64,000 nucleotides of DNA from contig JANVFP010000021.1 in the NCBI GenBank assembly GCA_027919835.1, positions 1 through 64,000 on the forward strand. Reading direction: 5' to 3'. Position 1 is the stretch's first letter. Each line of letters begins with the position of its first letter. The stretch is from Lentinula raphanica. Lineage: Eukaryota; Basidiomycota; Agaricomycetes; Agaricales; Omphalotaceae. Below the pieces are notes generated by a model. That model was not told where the DNA came from. It saw only the letters and a list, made by a program, of their open reading frames with translations, and made no database searches. Shown here piece by piece: positions 37,499 to 47,718 of the stretch. The position numbers and the translations under genes are program-made.

Positions 37499-39203
37499 GT
37501 AAATGAGCAAAGAAGTGAAATGGCGAAATGGTGTTGTCTATGTAGATAGCTTGAAGGTTTGAAGCAGAGAGCGGAAATGATGAAAACAATGGAAAGGAAA
37601 CGATGAAAACGATTGAGAACGATGGGAAGAAACAATCAAAATGATGGAGGATGGGAAACGAGGAACAACGAGGAACAGAACAATGTACCTTGTCCACTTT
37701 CAACCAGACATCATCAATCGCATCCGCCACCGTCGTATATAACACCGTTGATTTGCGTTTGATGAGGAAGGGGATGAGCTGTGCGAGGAAACGTCTGGCT
37801 TCCTCGATGTCTTCGATATCTCTTAAGTTTTCGGTTTCTTGTGAGTTCCCAGCATGCGCATTAGCATCGGAAGATTCGCAACGCAAGGGTACCAACGGAG
37901 ATTTGCCTAATCGACGAGTGGTGTACTCGTATGCAAAACTTCAAGAAATTAATGACCTCTAAGTTTTCTTCTATTATCCTGTGAAATGAAATGAGAGAAC
38001 TCACCAGATAGCACATAGATTATATATCAACGGTGGTCCATTCGGGAATGGTCTTGGCTGGATCATTGTCAAGGGGATGGAGATTGGTTTTGGGAGGTGG
38101 GGTGGTGGTGGCGAGGAGCGAATATCATCTGTATCATCAATCCTCAGGCCAGCTTGATCATGATGAACGTCCCGGACAAGAGAGAGATGAAGATTTTGAG
38201 AACTCCGCTGCATCAAACCGTCTGGAGCCTGACTCTGACCCTCCCACCACAGTCGATACGTGACTTCCCTCCTGAGCTCATCGCTGAGGAGAAGTTCTTG
38301 AGAGAGAGCACTCGATGGGTCTTGGATGGATTTAACGAATTGGGCGCGTTCGGAGTCGGAGAGAAGGGACTAGAGGAGGTTTGGGGAGGCTGAGGCTGTT
38401 GGGTGTCGGAGATGGATGATTGAGGAGTGTGGATGAGCGTCGATGAGAGTGAACAAGAGAAATGAGTGAGTGTGAGTGTCAGAATGGCGATTGAAGGACG
38501 GAGAATAGAAATAGAAACGGAAGGGTGAGTCAGAAGAGGACGAGAGGATGAGAGCATAAAACGAACCGATGTCGATGCCTGCGAGGCGTTTTGCTAGATC
38601 GTCATCTTCGTCGTCTTCTCCATCTCCATCGTCCTCTCCCTCTCCGAGTTGCCCTAGGCTATCGCTATCATTATCTTCTTCAAACCGTCTGAGAATCTCC
38701 ATCATCTTCAACCGCTCCTGTGTTTGTGTAGGGTTAGCCTCTAAGCCTGAGCGGGCATCGGTTTCGATTTGTTTCTTGTAGAACGATTCGGACCAGTCCG
38801 CATGTGCCTGTGGATCAAAACTAGCTCTTAGCTCCAATAAAATTTCGATAGACGAGACGACGCGCACAGGAGATTTGAAGCATGTTGAGGAGCAATAAGG
38901 GATGTTACATTGAGGACAGGTGTAATGAGCAATAGAGCCTATTTGCAAGGGGGTTCAACTCATCGCTGTCCCCGAACAGCATGTGACCCCCTCATGAGGT
39001 TTCTTTGTTGGTGTTTTGGATTCACCCACCAATGACACATGGTTGAACTCATCACCAACCTGCCACTTGTTATACCGGTGCAAATAGGCTCTAATCTAAC
39101 GACGACATCTGGTTGGGAATGAGTCAGAGGGTGGTAGAAGATTGAAGAGGGAGACGGACACTTTGCAGACTACGTTTGAATCATCCTCAATCGACGAAGA
39201 CAT
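37499..39203 (-). pseudogene. HIT-type zinc-finger protein (ZNHIT2-like), broken at both ends
   Basis: ZNHIT2-type proteins work with R2TP/HSP90 in assembling ribonucleoprotein and polymerase complexes. The likely ATG is at 39203 (MSSSIEDD). An exon downstream has YTCPQCNIPYCSSTCF (zf-HIT), then an intron, then AHADWSESFYKKQ, where the last zinc ligand position of HxxC reads Trp. Later exons give an acidic stretch, LAKRLAGIDI, then SLLSDSERAQFVKSIQDPSSAL, LRREVTYRLWW and PPLIYNLCAIW, and near 37700-37900 EEARRFLAQLIPFL and ADAIDDVWLKVDK. These match the long C-terminal region of ZNHIT2. A TA-flanked MITE sits just before YTCPQC, and P4 replaces everything after 37499. Whether another intact copy exists cannot be seen. 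Confidence 0.65.
38935..39091. mobile_element. Small TA-flanked MITE in the HIT zinc-finger gene
   Basis: The ends are GAGCCTATTTGCA and its exact reverse complement TGCAAATAGGCTC, 157 bp apart. TA flanks both sides (38933-38934 and 39092-39093), as for Tc1/mariner-type MITEs; a 3-bp AAT duplication with one more base in each terminus is equally possible. It has no coding content. Confidence 0.7.
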
Positions 39204-39546
39204 GGATTATTTGGAAATTGCCGCCCAGGAAATAGGTCCAGCATAATTTTGCCTGCCGGTTCTTTTCTTCCTTTTCTCATCTTCTCGTTGCTCGTCCTCG
39301 CAGATATTGACCAACGCTCATCCAATTAAAAGCAAAAAAGCAGTATCCTCATTCAAAGCAGAATCTGAAGTGCCAGACAAACTGTATACTTCCAAAAAAT
39401 TTTCACTGCGAAAAAAGATGCACTTGATCTACAGCTGTTCATACGTTCAATGTTATGATTTCTCTGTTCCAGTAGCAGTTTCAGAACATAGAGACCCTAA
39501 TGTAACCTCAACTGTTTGCATTTCAATTTTCCACATTAAACAACTG
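39204..39546. other. Short intergenic stretch
   Basis: This runs upstream of the HIT zinc-finger gene to the P5 target site. A 101-codon ORF at 39307-39612 has no recognised content and overlaps the P5 end. Confidence 0.4.
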
Positions 39547-40697
39547 ATGGCTTCACCCCATACTGTAGTACCTTTTAAAAAGTATACTGTAGTTACATGG
39601 TGCACCTTTTAAAAGGTATACCGCAAATTTTACTGGTTTGTTTTGGGCATTGAACCACTTATAATGAGCTGAACCATATTATAAATACCCTTTTTAGGAA
39701 ATGTACCTTTTAAAAAGTCTACTGTAACTTTTGGTGGTTTGTTTGGGTTATTGAACCACTGCTATAGGGCTGAACCACATCAAAAATAGCCTTATTAGGC
39801 ACTAATTACTGAACCGGGGCACCTTCATTATTTCCTTTTATAGTAAAAATACATACAGAGCTTCAATAAATGCCTGAAAATGCAGGAAAATATGAAAAAA
39901 TCTCACAGTATTGAGAGAGGGTGGCAATTAGCTTAAATGGCAAATAATTGCCTAAAAAGGAAATTTTTCTAAAAATAGAACTTGATGTTATCTGATAGCA
40001 AAAAATCTGAAAAATTCATGAAAAATACTCAAAAAATTCAGGGTTGCCTCATTGGATCTGAAAATATAAAATACAAAAAAAATACGCGACAAGTATAAAA
40101 ATTTTATTGTTCCAAATCATACTAAATCCACTATACACTCAGTGTATAGAATGTATATGCTATTTTTAGCACTTCTAATACACTCAATCACTCAGAATAG
40201 CTTATATCACTCCATAATCAGATCAGGTTGACTATAATAATTGAATATAATGTATATGATATTTCCAACACACCTAGGACCATTAAGCAATCAGAACAGC
40301 TTATATTACTCAATATTCAGTATACTCAGTATTCATCACACTTAATATATACTAAAAAATCCAAAACTCAAAACAGTAGTCCTGTGTATTACACTCACTA
40401 TAGTTGACAATGAAAATACACAAAACAGAGTTATCAGTCACTATATCTCACACACTTAACAGTCAAAAAGTTGAAATAGTGTTGTATGATAATACACTTA
40501 TAACAACAAGTTTTGGGCGCTTATTTGGTGTTTTTGAGTTGAAATTCATTGATAGCACACTCAATAATTTTTGTGTGGGCTCTATATTGTGTCAGGATGT
40601 TGTCTATATCATACTGCCCTAGAAACAATTCGGAGAACTCGAAAATTCAACCTGTGGGACTGGCTATGTTGTGATCTTTTGTGATATACCAGTGTTT

Positions 40698-40920
40698 CAT
40701 CAGGAAAAATCTATCTAGGCCCAGATTGCCTGGAGACACCCCCAAAATTCCAGGCAGTTTCAAGTTCTTGAAATGATTCTAAGTCAACCTTATGTCTTCA
40801 GGCTTACCTGAGTTGCTTTGAAAATCTTTGGAAATCTTTGAGAATCTCTGGGAAGCCTGAGAAGCCTAAGCTTTTGGGGGTGTCTCTAGGCTCTCTGGGC
40901 CCAAGGTATTTTTCCTGATG
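40698..40920. mobile_element. E-family element E4 in the core of P5
   Basis: It starts CATCAGGAAAAATCTATC and ends ATTTTTCCTGATG, 223 bp. TT is duplicated: the inserted site has TTT on each side where the other cores have CAGTGTTTTATG. The body has the usual CACCCCC/GGGGGTG stem near each end. Confidence 0.9.
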
Positions 40921-41502
40921 TTTATGTAAATTTCAATGCATATGTTCATGTAATGCAAGTATACTGATGGTAGTTCATGAGGGAATCACTCCTACAGTCT
41001 ACTAAAAGTGCCTAGACATGGCTCAGATACTCACTATGACTATTGGACTCTGTGATATACATGTACATGTTTCATGTACACTATAGATGTCTACACTTAC
41101 ATGTAACAATAGATGTCATATTCAATGACCCCCATTACAGATCTCGTAGCTGTATCACATAGAGTTAGGATAGAATAGGTTGTGGGATGACTCTTTTCAT
41201 GACCCAGTAGCAGTTTGACTTCATAACATGGGTGTATGCATTGACATTTACATAAAACACTGGTATATTACAAAAGATTATAGTATAGCTAGCCACACAG
41301 GTTGTATTTTTGAGTTCTCCGAATTATATCTAGAGGAATATGATATAGACAACATCCTGACACAATATAGAGCCCACACAAAAATTATTGAGTGTGCTAT
41401 TAATGAATTTCGACTCAAAAACCCCAAATAAGCGCCCATAAGCGCCCAAAACTCATTGTTATAAGTGTGTTATAGTATAACAATGTCCTATTGAAGGTAT
41501 GT

Positions 41503-41726
41503 CATCAGCAAAATCACCCTGTCTCTAGAGACTCCAGGGATACCCCCCAAATCCTAAGCAGCCTCAGAGTAATAAAAGTGCTTTAGAGTCTCTGGGCATC
41601 TCTGGGCATCTTTGAAAATCTCTGAGGGTATCAAAATTTCTCTGAGAGAGCTGAAAGAAATAAAATCTCTCTAGGATTTGGGGGGTGTCCCTGGAGTCTC
41701 TAGAGACAGGTGTGATTTTCCTGATG
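41503..41726. mobile_element. E-family element E5 in the right arm of P5
   Basis: It starts CATCAGCAAAATCACC and ends GATTTTCCTGATG, 224 bp, with matching inner stem TCTCTAGAGACTCCAGGGA. GT is duplicated (41501-41502 and 41727-41728). The reversed P1 left arm near 17170-17195 gives the empty site GAAGGTATGTTATACTT. Confidence 0.92.
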
Positions 41727-42061
41727 GTTATACTTACTGATGAAGTGTGTTAAGTATAATGTGTGATAACACTACTCCAAGTTTTTGATTGTTGAGTATG
41801 TTATATTGATTGATGAAGTGTGTTAAGTGTAACACACATGAGCACTGTTCTGAGTTTTTTCATTGTTAAGTGCATTATGTGTGTTGAGTACAACACACAT
41901 GAATACTGTTTCGAGGTTTTTCATTGTTGAGTGTGTTGGGTATAATATACATTACTACTATTCCGAGTTTTTTCATTGTTAAGTGTGTTAAGCACTTTAG
42001 GCAACCACCAAAAGGTATCATATTAGATAGGACAAGACCTGAAAATCCCCTATCTAATATG

Positions 42062-42320
42062 CTGAAAATCCCCGGGAATTCCCCAATGGGATGTCCCACT
42101 CAGCTGGGATGTCCCAGGTGGGATGTCCCTATGGCCTGGGAGGTCCCATGTGGGATGTTCCTATGACTTGGGATGTCCCAGGTGGGATGTCCCTATGACC
42201 TGGGATGTCCCTATGGATGTGGGATGTTCCATGTGGGATGTCCCTATGGATGTGGGATGTCCCATGTGGGATGTCCCTATGGCCTGGGATGTCTTGTTCC
42301 TCATGTCTGGGACATCCCCT
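42062..42320 (+). repeat. GGGATGTCCC minisatellite, left arm of P6
   Basis: Units of about 18-21 bases alternate GGGATGTCCC with CTATGG or AGGTCC-type spacers. The unit is itself nearly palindromic. The mirrored array lies at about 43840-43889, 44242-44431 and 55253-55310. ORFs running through it are a by-product of the repeat length. Confidence 0.85.
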
Positions 42321-43891
42321 CACCTGGTATGTCTCTTTAGCTGGCATATCTCTCTGACCTGTTCATGTACTCAATGCTGATTACATAACCTATTAATCTT
42401 GAATGAAAAACTTAGAACAGTGGCATAGTGTGTTATACTCAATATACACAACTATCACTAGGTACACACTCAATATACTCATTATATTTAATAATGAAAG
42501 AATTTGGAACAGTCATCACTGTGTGATATAATTAACACACTCAACATCCATCATAGTTAAAACACTTGCACAAAATATACATTGATACACTTGACTGTAC
42601 AGAGAACAGGCAGAAATTCAGAGCAGTGTTATCACTCATGACATTCATTGCACACAGTACTTCATAAGTAAGTATGGTTGGAACATTATTATACCATGAT
42701 ACACATATAACAACGAGTTTTGGGCGCTTATGGGCGCTTATTTTGCGTTTTTTGACTTGAAATGCATGAATACCACACTCAATAATTTTTGTGTGGGCTT
42801 TATATTGTGTCAGGCTGTTGTCTATATCATAATCCCTTAGAAACAATTCGGAGAACTCAGAAATACAGCCTGTGGGGCAGGCTATGTCATGATCTTTTAT
42901 ACTTCAGCAGTGTTTTATGTAAATGACAATGCATATATCCATATAATGCAGGGACATTGAAGCTGTCTCATGGGGAGAGCACTCCTACAGCTTACTGACA
43001 GTGTTTTCACATGATTCAGATACTCACAATGACCATTGGACTCTCTTAGATATATTTACATATTTCATGTATACTAGTGATATGTAGACTTGCATACAAC
43101 TCCAGATGTCATATTCAATGACTCCAATTGTGAATCTCTCAGCTGTATGACACAGAGTAAGCATAGGATAGGCTGTAAAATAAATCTTTTGATGACCCAG
43201 TAGTGGTTTGACTTCATAACATGGGTGTATGCATTGTGATTTGAACAATGCACTGTTAAATCACAAAAGATCATGATATAGCCTGCCCCACAGGCTGTAT
43301 TTCTGAGTTCTCCGAATTGTTTCTAAGGGATTATGATATAGACAACAGCCTGACACAATATAAAGCCCACACAAAAATTATTGAGTGTGGTATTCATGCA
43401 TTTCAAGTCAAAAAACGCAAAATAAGCGCCCATAAGCGCCCAAAACTCGTTGTTATATGTGTATCATGGTATAATAATGTTCCAACCATACTTACTTATG
43501 AAGTACTGTGTGCAATGAATGTCATGAGTGATAACACTGCTCTGAATTTCTGCCTGTTCTCTGTACAGTCAAGTGTATCAATGTATATTTTGTGCAAGTG
43601 TTTTAACTATGATGGATGTTGAGTGTGTTAATTATATCACACAGTGATGACTGTTCCAAATTCTTTCATTATTAAATATAATGAGTATATTGAGTGTGTA
43701 CCTAGTGATAGTTGTGTATATTGAGTATAACACACTATGCCACTGTTCTAAGTTTTTCATTCAAGATTAATAGGTTATGTAATCAGCATTGAGTACATGA
43801 ACAGGTCAGAGAGATATGCCAGCTAAAGAGACATACCAGGTGAGGGGATGTCCCAGACATGAGGAACAAGACATCCCAGGCCATAGGGATA

Positions 43892-44239
43892 CTGTACCGT
43901 TACGACCACTTGTTCAGTCACGGGTCACCTGGGCCCAAAATGAACAGTTCACAGGGGGGTGTCACCAGTCACCGAGACTGGTGAACACTGTGACATCCAA
44001 AGGTAAAGAATTTTTATATAGCCAGAAGTATCTCTACAAGGCAAAAGTATTTGTTTTTATGATACAACAATGCAGGATAGATTTATTATAGCTGAAGCTA
44101 CTGGATATGAGTGGTGTAGACCCCAGTGAACAACTTTTCTTGGGGCTGTCACTGGTCACCCAGACCTGTGAACACCAAAAATACTGAACAGGGGGTGTCA
44201 CCTGTCACATCCTGTGAACAAGTGGTCGAAACGGTACAG
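43892..44239. mobile_element. TA-flanked MITE M1 in the minisatellite
   Basis: The ends are CTGTACCGTTACGACCACTT and, reversed, CTGTACCGTTTCGACCACTT, followed by GTTCA. TA flanks both sides (43890-43891 and 44240-44241). It is 348 bp, non-coding, with several GTCACCTGTCAC-like blocks. TA target and size fit a Tc1/mariner-type MITE. Confidence 0.8.
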
Positions 44240-44431
44240 TATCCCACATGGGACATCCCAGGCCATAGGGACATCCCACATGGGACATCCCACATCCATA
44301 GGGACATCCCACATGGAACATCCCACATCCATAGGGACATCCCACCTGGGACATCCCAAGTCATAGGAACATCCCACATGGGACCTCCCAGGCCATAGGG
44401 ACATCCCACCTGGGACCTCCCAGGCCATAGG

Positions 44432-44714
44432 TGTAACCGTCCGTGAGGATGGTTGTTTGGAGCTTTAAGGCTGCTAGTAGCTTGTAGCTTAATGTCTTAA
44501 TTCACGCGTAATGAACACGACGAGTCTCTTATTAGACTTCGCTATGTACGATTTTACACGGTAGAAAAGAACTACTGTAAATTATCTAATAGTCCGGTAT
44601 TTATAGTGCCGAGGAACTGTATAGTTCCTCGTGAGAATCAATGTCCGAAAAGAGAAACTTATAGATATTGATAAGATAATATGTATATAGAGGAGATAAA
44701 TAGGGGCCGTTACA
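44432..44714 (-). repeat. 3' LTR of the complete gypsy element
   Basis: This 283-bp LTR starts TGTAACCGTCC and ends GGGCCGTTACA on the plus strand. It differs from the other LTR at one visible base (ACGACGAG here, ACGATGAG there). The 5-bp target duplication ATAGG lies at 44427-44431. In element orientation it is the downstream LTR. Confidence 0.95.
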
Positions 44715-44726
44715 CCCTCCCCCATT
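44715..44726 (-). promoter_or_regulatory. Polypurine tract of the gypsy element
   Basis: On the minus strand AATGGGGGAGGG lies directly against the TG of the downstream LTR. This is the expected place and composition for the plus-strand primer of reverse transcription. Confidence 0.85.
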
Positions 44727-44802
44727 AGACTGAACCCAGCAGTCTGTACTCCTGGGGTAGCGAATATGTTTAATGACCTTTCTAGGTCAGTTATGGATAA
44801 CT

Positions 44803-45171
44803 TTATCGGGCTATATCCATACCCGTATCATCACCATCTCCGTAGTCGAGTATGGGATCTCCATTCACATCATGTGTCTCCTGGTCCCAATCTACAGGCT
44901 CAGGAACATCTATTGAGATACCTGCTTCAGGTGGTGGGGCCACAGTTGCAGTAGAGGGAGCAGGATTAGATTGAGCGGGTCCACTGTCGTTGGTCGCTCC
45001 TGATGCTCCGGTCAAAGCTCCAGTCGGGGCAATACGGTCGGCCTTGGGTATCAAGGCTTCCCTGATTAACTGCAATTCGGCGAAACGGCCAGCAGATTCG
45101 GTGTTGTCCCGCGTCGACCCATCCGTAAACACATAGTGTTCCGTGAACGTTGGTCCACTACGAGGTACCCC
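44803..45171 (-). CDS. C-terminal extension of gypsy ORF3 after a UGA codon
   Basis: After the TGA at 45174-45172 the same frame stays open for 122 codons to a TAA at 44805-44803. An internal Met lies at 45132. The text is Pro/Ala/Ser-rich, then acidic (YGDGDD near the end). No domain is recognised. It may be made as a readthrough tail of ORF3, or the UGA may be a mutation in this copy. Its codon 3 use and open frame look like the rest of the element. Confidence 0.5.
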   Translation of the reverse strand, partial: GVPRSGPTFTEHYVFTDGSTRDNTESAGRFAELQLIREALIPKADRIAPTGALTGASGATNDSGPAQSNPAPSTATVAPPPEAGISIDVPEPVDWDQETHDVNGDPILDYGDGDDTGMDIAR

Positions 45172-47631
45172 TCAATGAGAGTGGGGTACCAATACGTTGC
45201 GAACAACATGTACAAACTGCTGTTGAATAGCAGTTCCCATATTTGGGATTTGATGTGATACGTCTTCTATCCACCACATGAGATAGAGTGCCATGTCACT
45301 CAAATGCTCGCGAGTATATCCTCGCAATGATAGATCAAAAGCGATCTGTTCCACACCAACGGGTCCCGCGTACATGGGTAGAGGTCCCGGTCGGTGGGTT
45401 GGGTGAGGCGTTAACCCAGGTGCAGCGAGGATTCTCTCGTAGGCACCAGGAAGATACGCTAATTCACATAACACAAGGTGTATGTAAATATTCGCCTCCA
45501 GACTGGCGGCGTCATTTAACCCAAGAACGTTGGGTAGTAGGCGTTGTACCTCAATCATTCCGCGAATGCCTCTCGAGTTCGCAGCGAATGTGTAATCCAC
45601 AGTTTCTAACCTAACGCCTTGTGGTAATTCAGCGTTGGGTGTGTGGAGCAACCGATCAGCCCATTCGGCCTCGGTATGGTCTTCAGTCAGCCCTTCCCAA
45701 GCTCGTCCATCTCGCACTTCTGCGAGGCGGGTCTGCAGACTCTGACGAGGTCTCGCCGTGGTTCCCTCAGTCGGATTCTCAGTCCCGGTAGGATTCAGCG
45801 ATTCTGGCGAATCGTGAGACGCCGACGTCCCTGTCTGGTGTCTACTCGCAGTAGTATATACTGGCTGCGAGTTAGGGAAAACAAATGGCCTCTTCTTTTG
45901 GGAAGCCATTGCCTCGTTATACCATCGAGGTATATAGTTGAACCTGGAGACTAGGGATCGCTCCAGTTCACTGCGATTGGCCGCAGGGATAGCACGAGCA
46001 TGCTCGTACATACGGTGCATGCCTTGCATCGTCCTCCACATAAGTCGTGGTGGAGTGAAAGAATCAGATTCACGCAGAGCGTGATTGATAGTATCCACCT
46101 CTTCAGCGGTGGTGGGCTGTTGAAACTCCTCTTTTGAGAAGTCTCGACGAAGAGCGTCGAACTCCCTCTTCTTACTGCGCTTCGAATTTTTAGGAGGGGG
46201 AGGCAGTCCGAGGACTTTGTTTCTGCGCACTGCATCTTCGTACATTTTTCGCTTCGCTTCTTTATTTATGCGATTTTGGCGAAGTCGAGCCTCTCCTTTC
46301 AACCGATTGGGATGAGGGTCGGGCTCGAAGTCATCACTCACGTCTGATTCTTCGGGGATAGTGAGACGAGTGACTCCAGCCGGAGTGGATGAGTACGGTC
46401 CCTCATACGGCTCAGCGGTTCTACCGCTACCCTCTTCTACTCGTGATTGGGTATGAGGGTTGAACTCCGAAGACAGAGTATTTAGTGGTAGTCTAACTAC
46501 CACACTACCAGCGTCCGACGACGCCGTTGTGGACACTGGAACCCCAGGGAGGTCCGTGTCTTCGCGCATCGGTGACAAACGTCGCGCTAAAGGGATAGTT
46601 GGATCCCGATTCTCCGCTCCTCCCGTCTGAGAGAGGCGTTGTTCTAACGGTACCATAGGTACCTCCCTTCCTTTTCCTTTGCGGTCTGGCTTCTTATTAG
46701 GTCGAGAGCGTTCCTCCCAAGTGTCTGGCTGGGCAGGTTCTGTCACTCTGGAGCCGCTCGATGAAGGTCCAGCCACCTTGGCTTCTGCTTCACGGTCGGG
46801 GGTACCGTAGCGATACTTCCAGTATCGTCGACTCTCATTGAGTTCACCGTTTTCACGCGTCAATTCGTCCACTTGAGCGCGTTCTTGATGATATCTATCT
46901 CGATAATCATCACGTTCTAGCTCTAGGGCTAGTATCCGATCCCCCATCGTCTGGCGCTCGATATCCCTCATACCTCGTAATGAGGTTAGTTGCTCTTGGA
47001 GCGAATTGATGAGAGGCTCATGATTACATGTAGCCGATGAGGTGGTAGCGGCGCCGTTTCCTCGAATTTGGCTGTCTCGTTGTGCGATGACGCTACCAAA
47101 CTCGTCAGTCATGGACGCCATGGCCATGTGCGCGATGTAACTAGTACATATCGTGCAGCCCTCGGAGTGAGCGATGATGTTTCTGAGGGTAATCCTTAGC
47201 GGTGGTGCCTGCTGAGGCGGTGGATGGGTACCCATTCCTTGGAATGGTAAGTTGGGTGGTTGTATCCCAAATGGAGGTTGTGGTGCGGGGAGATTGAAGT
47301 TGGGTGGTATCTGCTGTTGCGGATACGAGAACGCGTTGATTGGGGCCTGTTGTGCAGGCGGGGGGTGTTGTAGTTGGAAAGGGAAGACTCCCGAATGGGG
47401 CCCTCCCCCCGAAAATCCTGAAATATCAGGATTATTTGGACCGTAGTCCGGCGATCCCGACGTGTTGGGTGTCGAGATCACAGTGTTTGTTGTGTCATTA
47501 GACCCATAGGGTCCACTGAACACGTTTTGTTGAGAGCCCGAAGGCCCAGGCTGGTTGGAACTGCCAGACGGCGTGTGCGACATGATAGTCTTTGAAAAAG
47601 AAAACTTAGCCGCGACGCGCGCTTGGACCAT
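45172..47631 (-). CDS. Gypsy third ORF, unknown accessory protein
   Basis: This 819-residue ORF lies downstream of pol in the same frame. The first in-frame Met is at 47631. The N-terminal 170 residues are Pro/Gln/Gly-rich, then a CTICTSY Cys pair, a coiled coil at about residues 205-275 (LQEQLTSL, ALELERDDYRDRYHQE), a long polar linker, a basic patch (KNSKRSKKREF), and a C-terminal helical region with PRLMWRTMQGMHRMYEH, IPRWYNEA and MALYLMWWIEDV. I see no signal peptide or membrane anchor, so an envelope protein is not supported. A role as an accessory structural or nucleic-acid-binding protein is only a guess. It begins 29 codons after the pol UGA with no other stop between, so it could be made by readthrough or internal initiation. 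Confidence 0.75.
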   Translation of the reverse strand: MVQARVAAKFSFSKTIMSHTPSGSSNQPGPSGSQQNVFSGPYGSNDTTNTVISTPNTSGSPDYGPNNPDISGFSGGGPHSGVFPFQLQHPPPAQQAPINAFSYPQQQIPPNFNLPAPQPPFGIQPPNLPFQGMGTHPPPQQAPPLRITLRNIIAHSEGCTICTSYIAHMAMASMTDEFGSVIAQRDSQIRGNGAATTSSATCNHEPLINSLQEQLTSLRGMRDIERQTMGDRILALELERDDYRDRYHQERAQVDELTRENGELNESRRYWKYRYGTPDREAEAKVAGPSSSGSRVTEPAQPDTWEERSRPNKKPDRKGKGREVPMVPLEQRLSQTGGAENRDPTIPLARRLSPMREDTDLPGVPVSTTASSDAGSVVVRLPLNTLSSEFNPHTQSRVEEGSGRTAEPYEGPYSSTPAGVTRLTIPEESDVSDDFEPDPHPNRLKGEARLRQNRINKEAKRKMYEDAVRRNKVLGLPPPPKNSKRSKKREFDALRRDFSKEEFQQPTTAEEVDTINHALRESDSFTPPRLMWRTMQGMHRMYEHARAIPAANRSELERSLVSRFNYIPRWYNEAMASQKKRPFVFPNSQPVYTTASRHQTGTSASHDSPESLNPTGTENPTEGTTARPRQSLQTRLAEVRDGRAWEGLTEDHTEAEWADRLLHTPNAELPQGVRLETVDYTFAANSRGIRGMIEVQRLLPNVLGLNDAASLEANIYIHLVLCELAYLPGAYERILAAPGLTPHPTHRPGPLPMYAGPVGVEQIAFDLSLRGYTREHLSDMALYLMWWIEDVSHQIPNMGTAIQQQFVHVVRNVLVPHSH

Positions 47632-47718
47632 GCAAACTTTCCCACGGGTAAAACTTTCGTAACTCCGGCCGAACTCGGCAGAACCACGATCACCTGGTGG
47701 GGATCCTGAACCTGCGAG

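Noticed and set aside
42123..42380. ORFs with WDVPM-type repeats (also at 44149-44428)
   Set aside because: By-product of the GGGATGTCCC minisatellite, whose period keeps frames open in several frames.
45172..47631. ORF3 as a retroviral-type envelope
   Set aside because: No signal peptide, membrane segment or Cys pattern of an envelope protein is visible.
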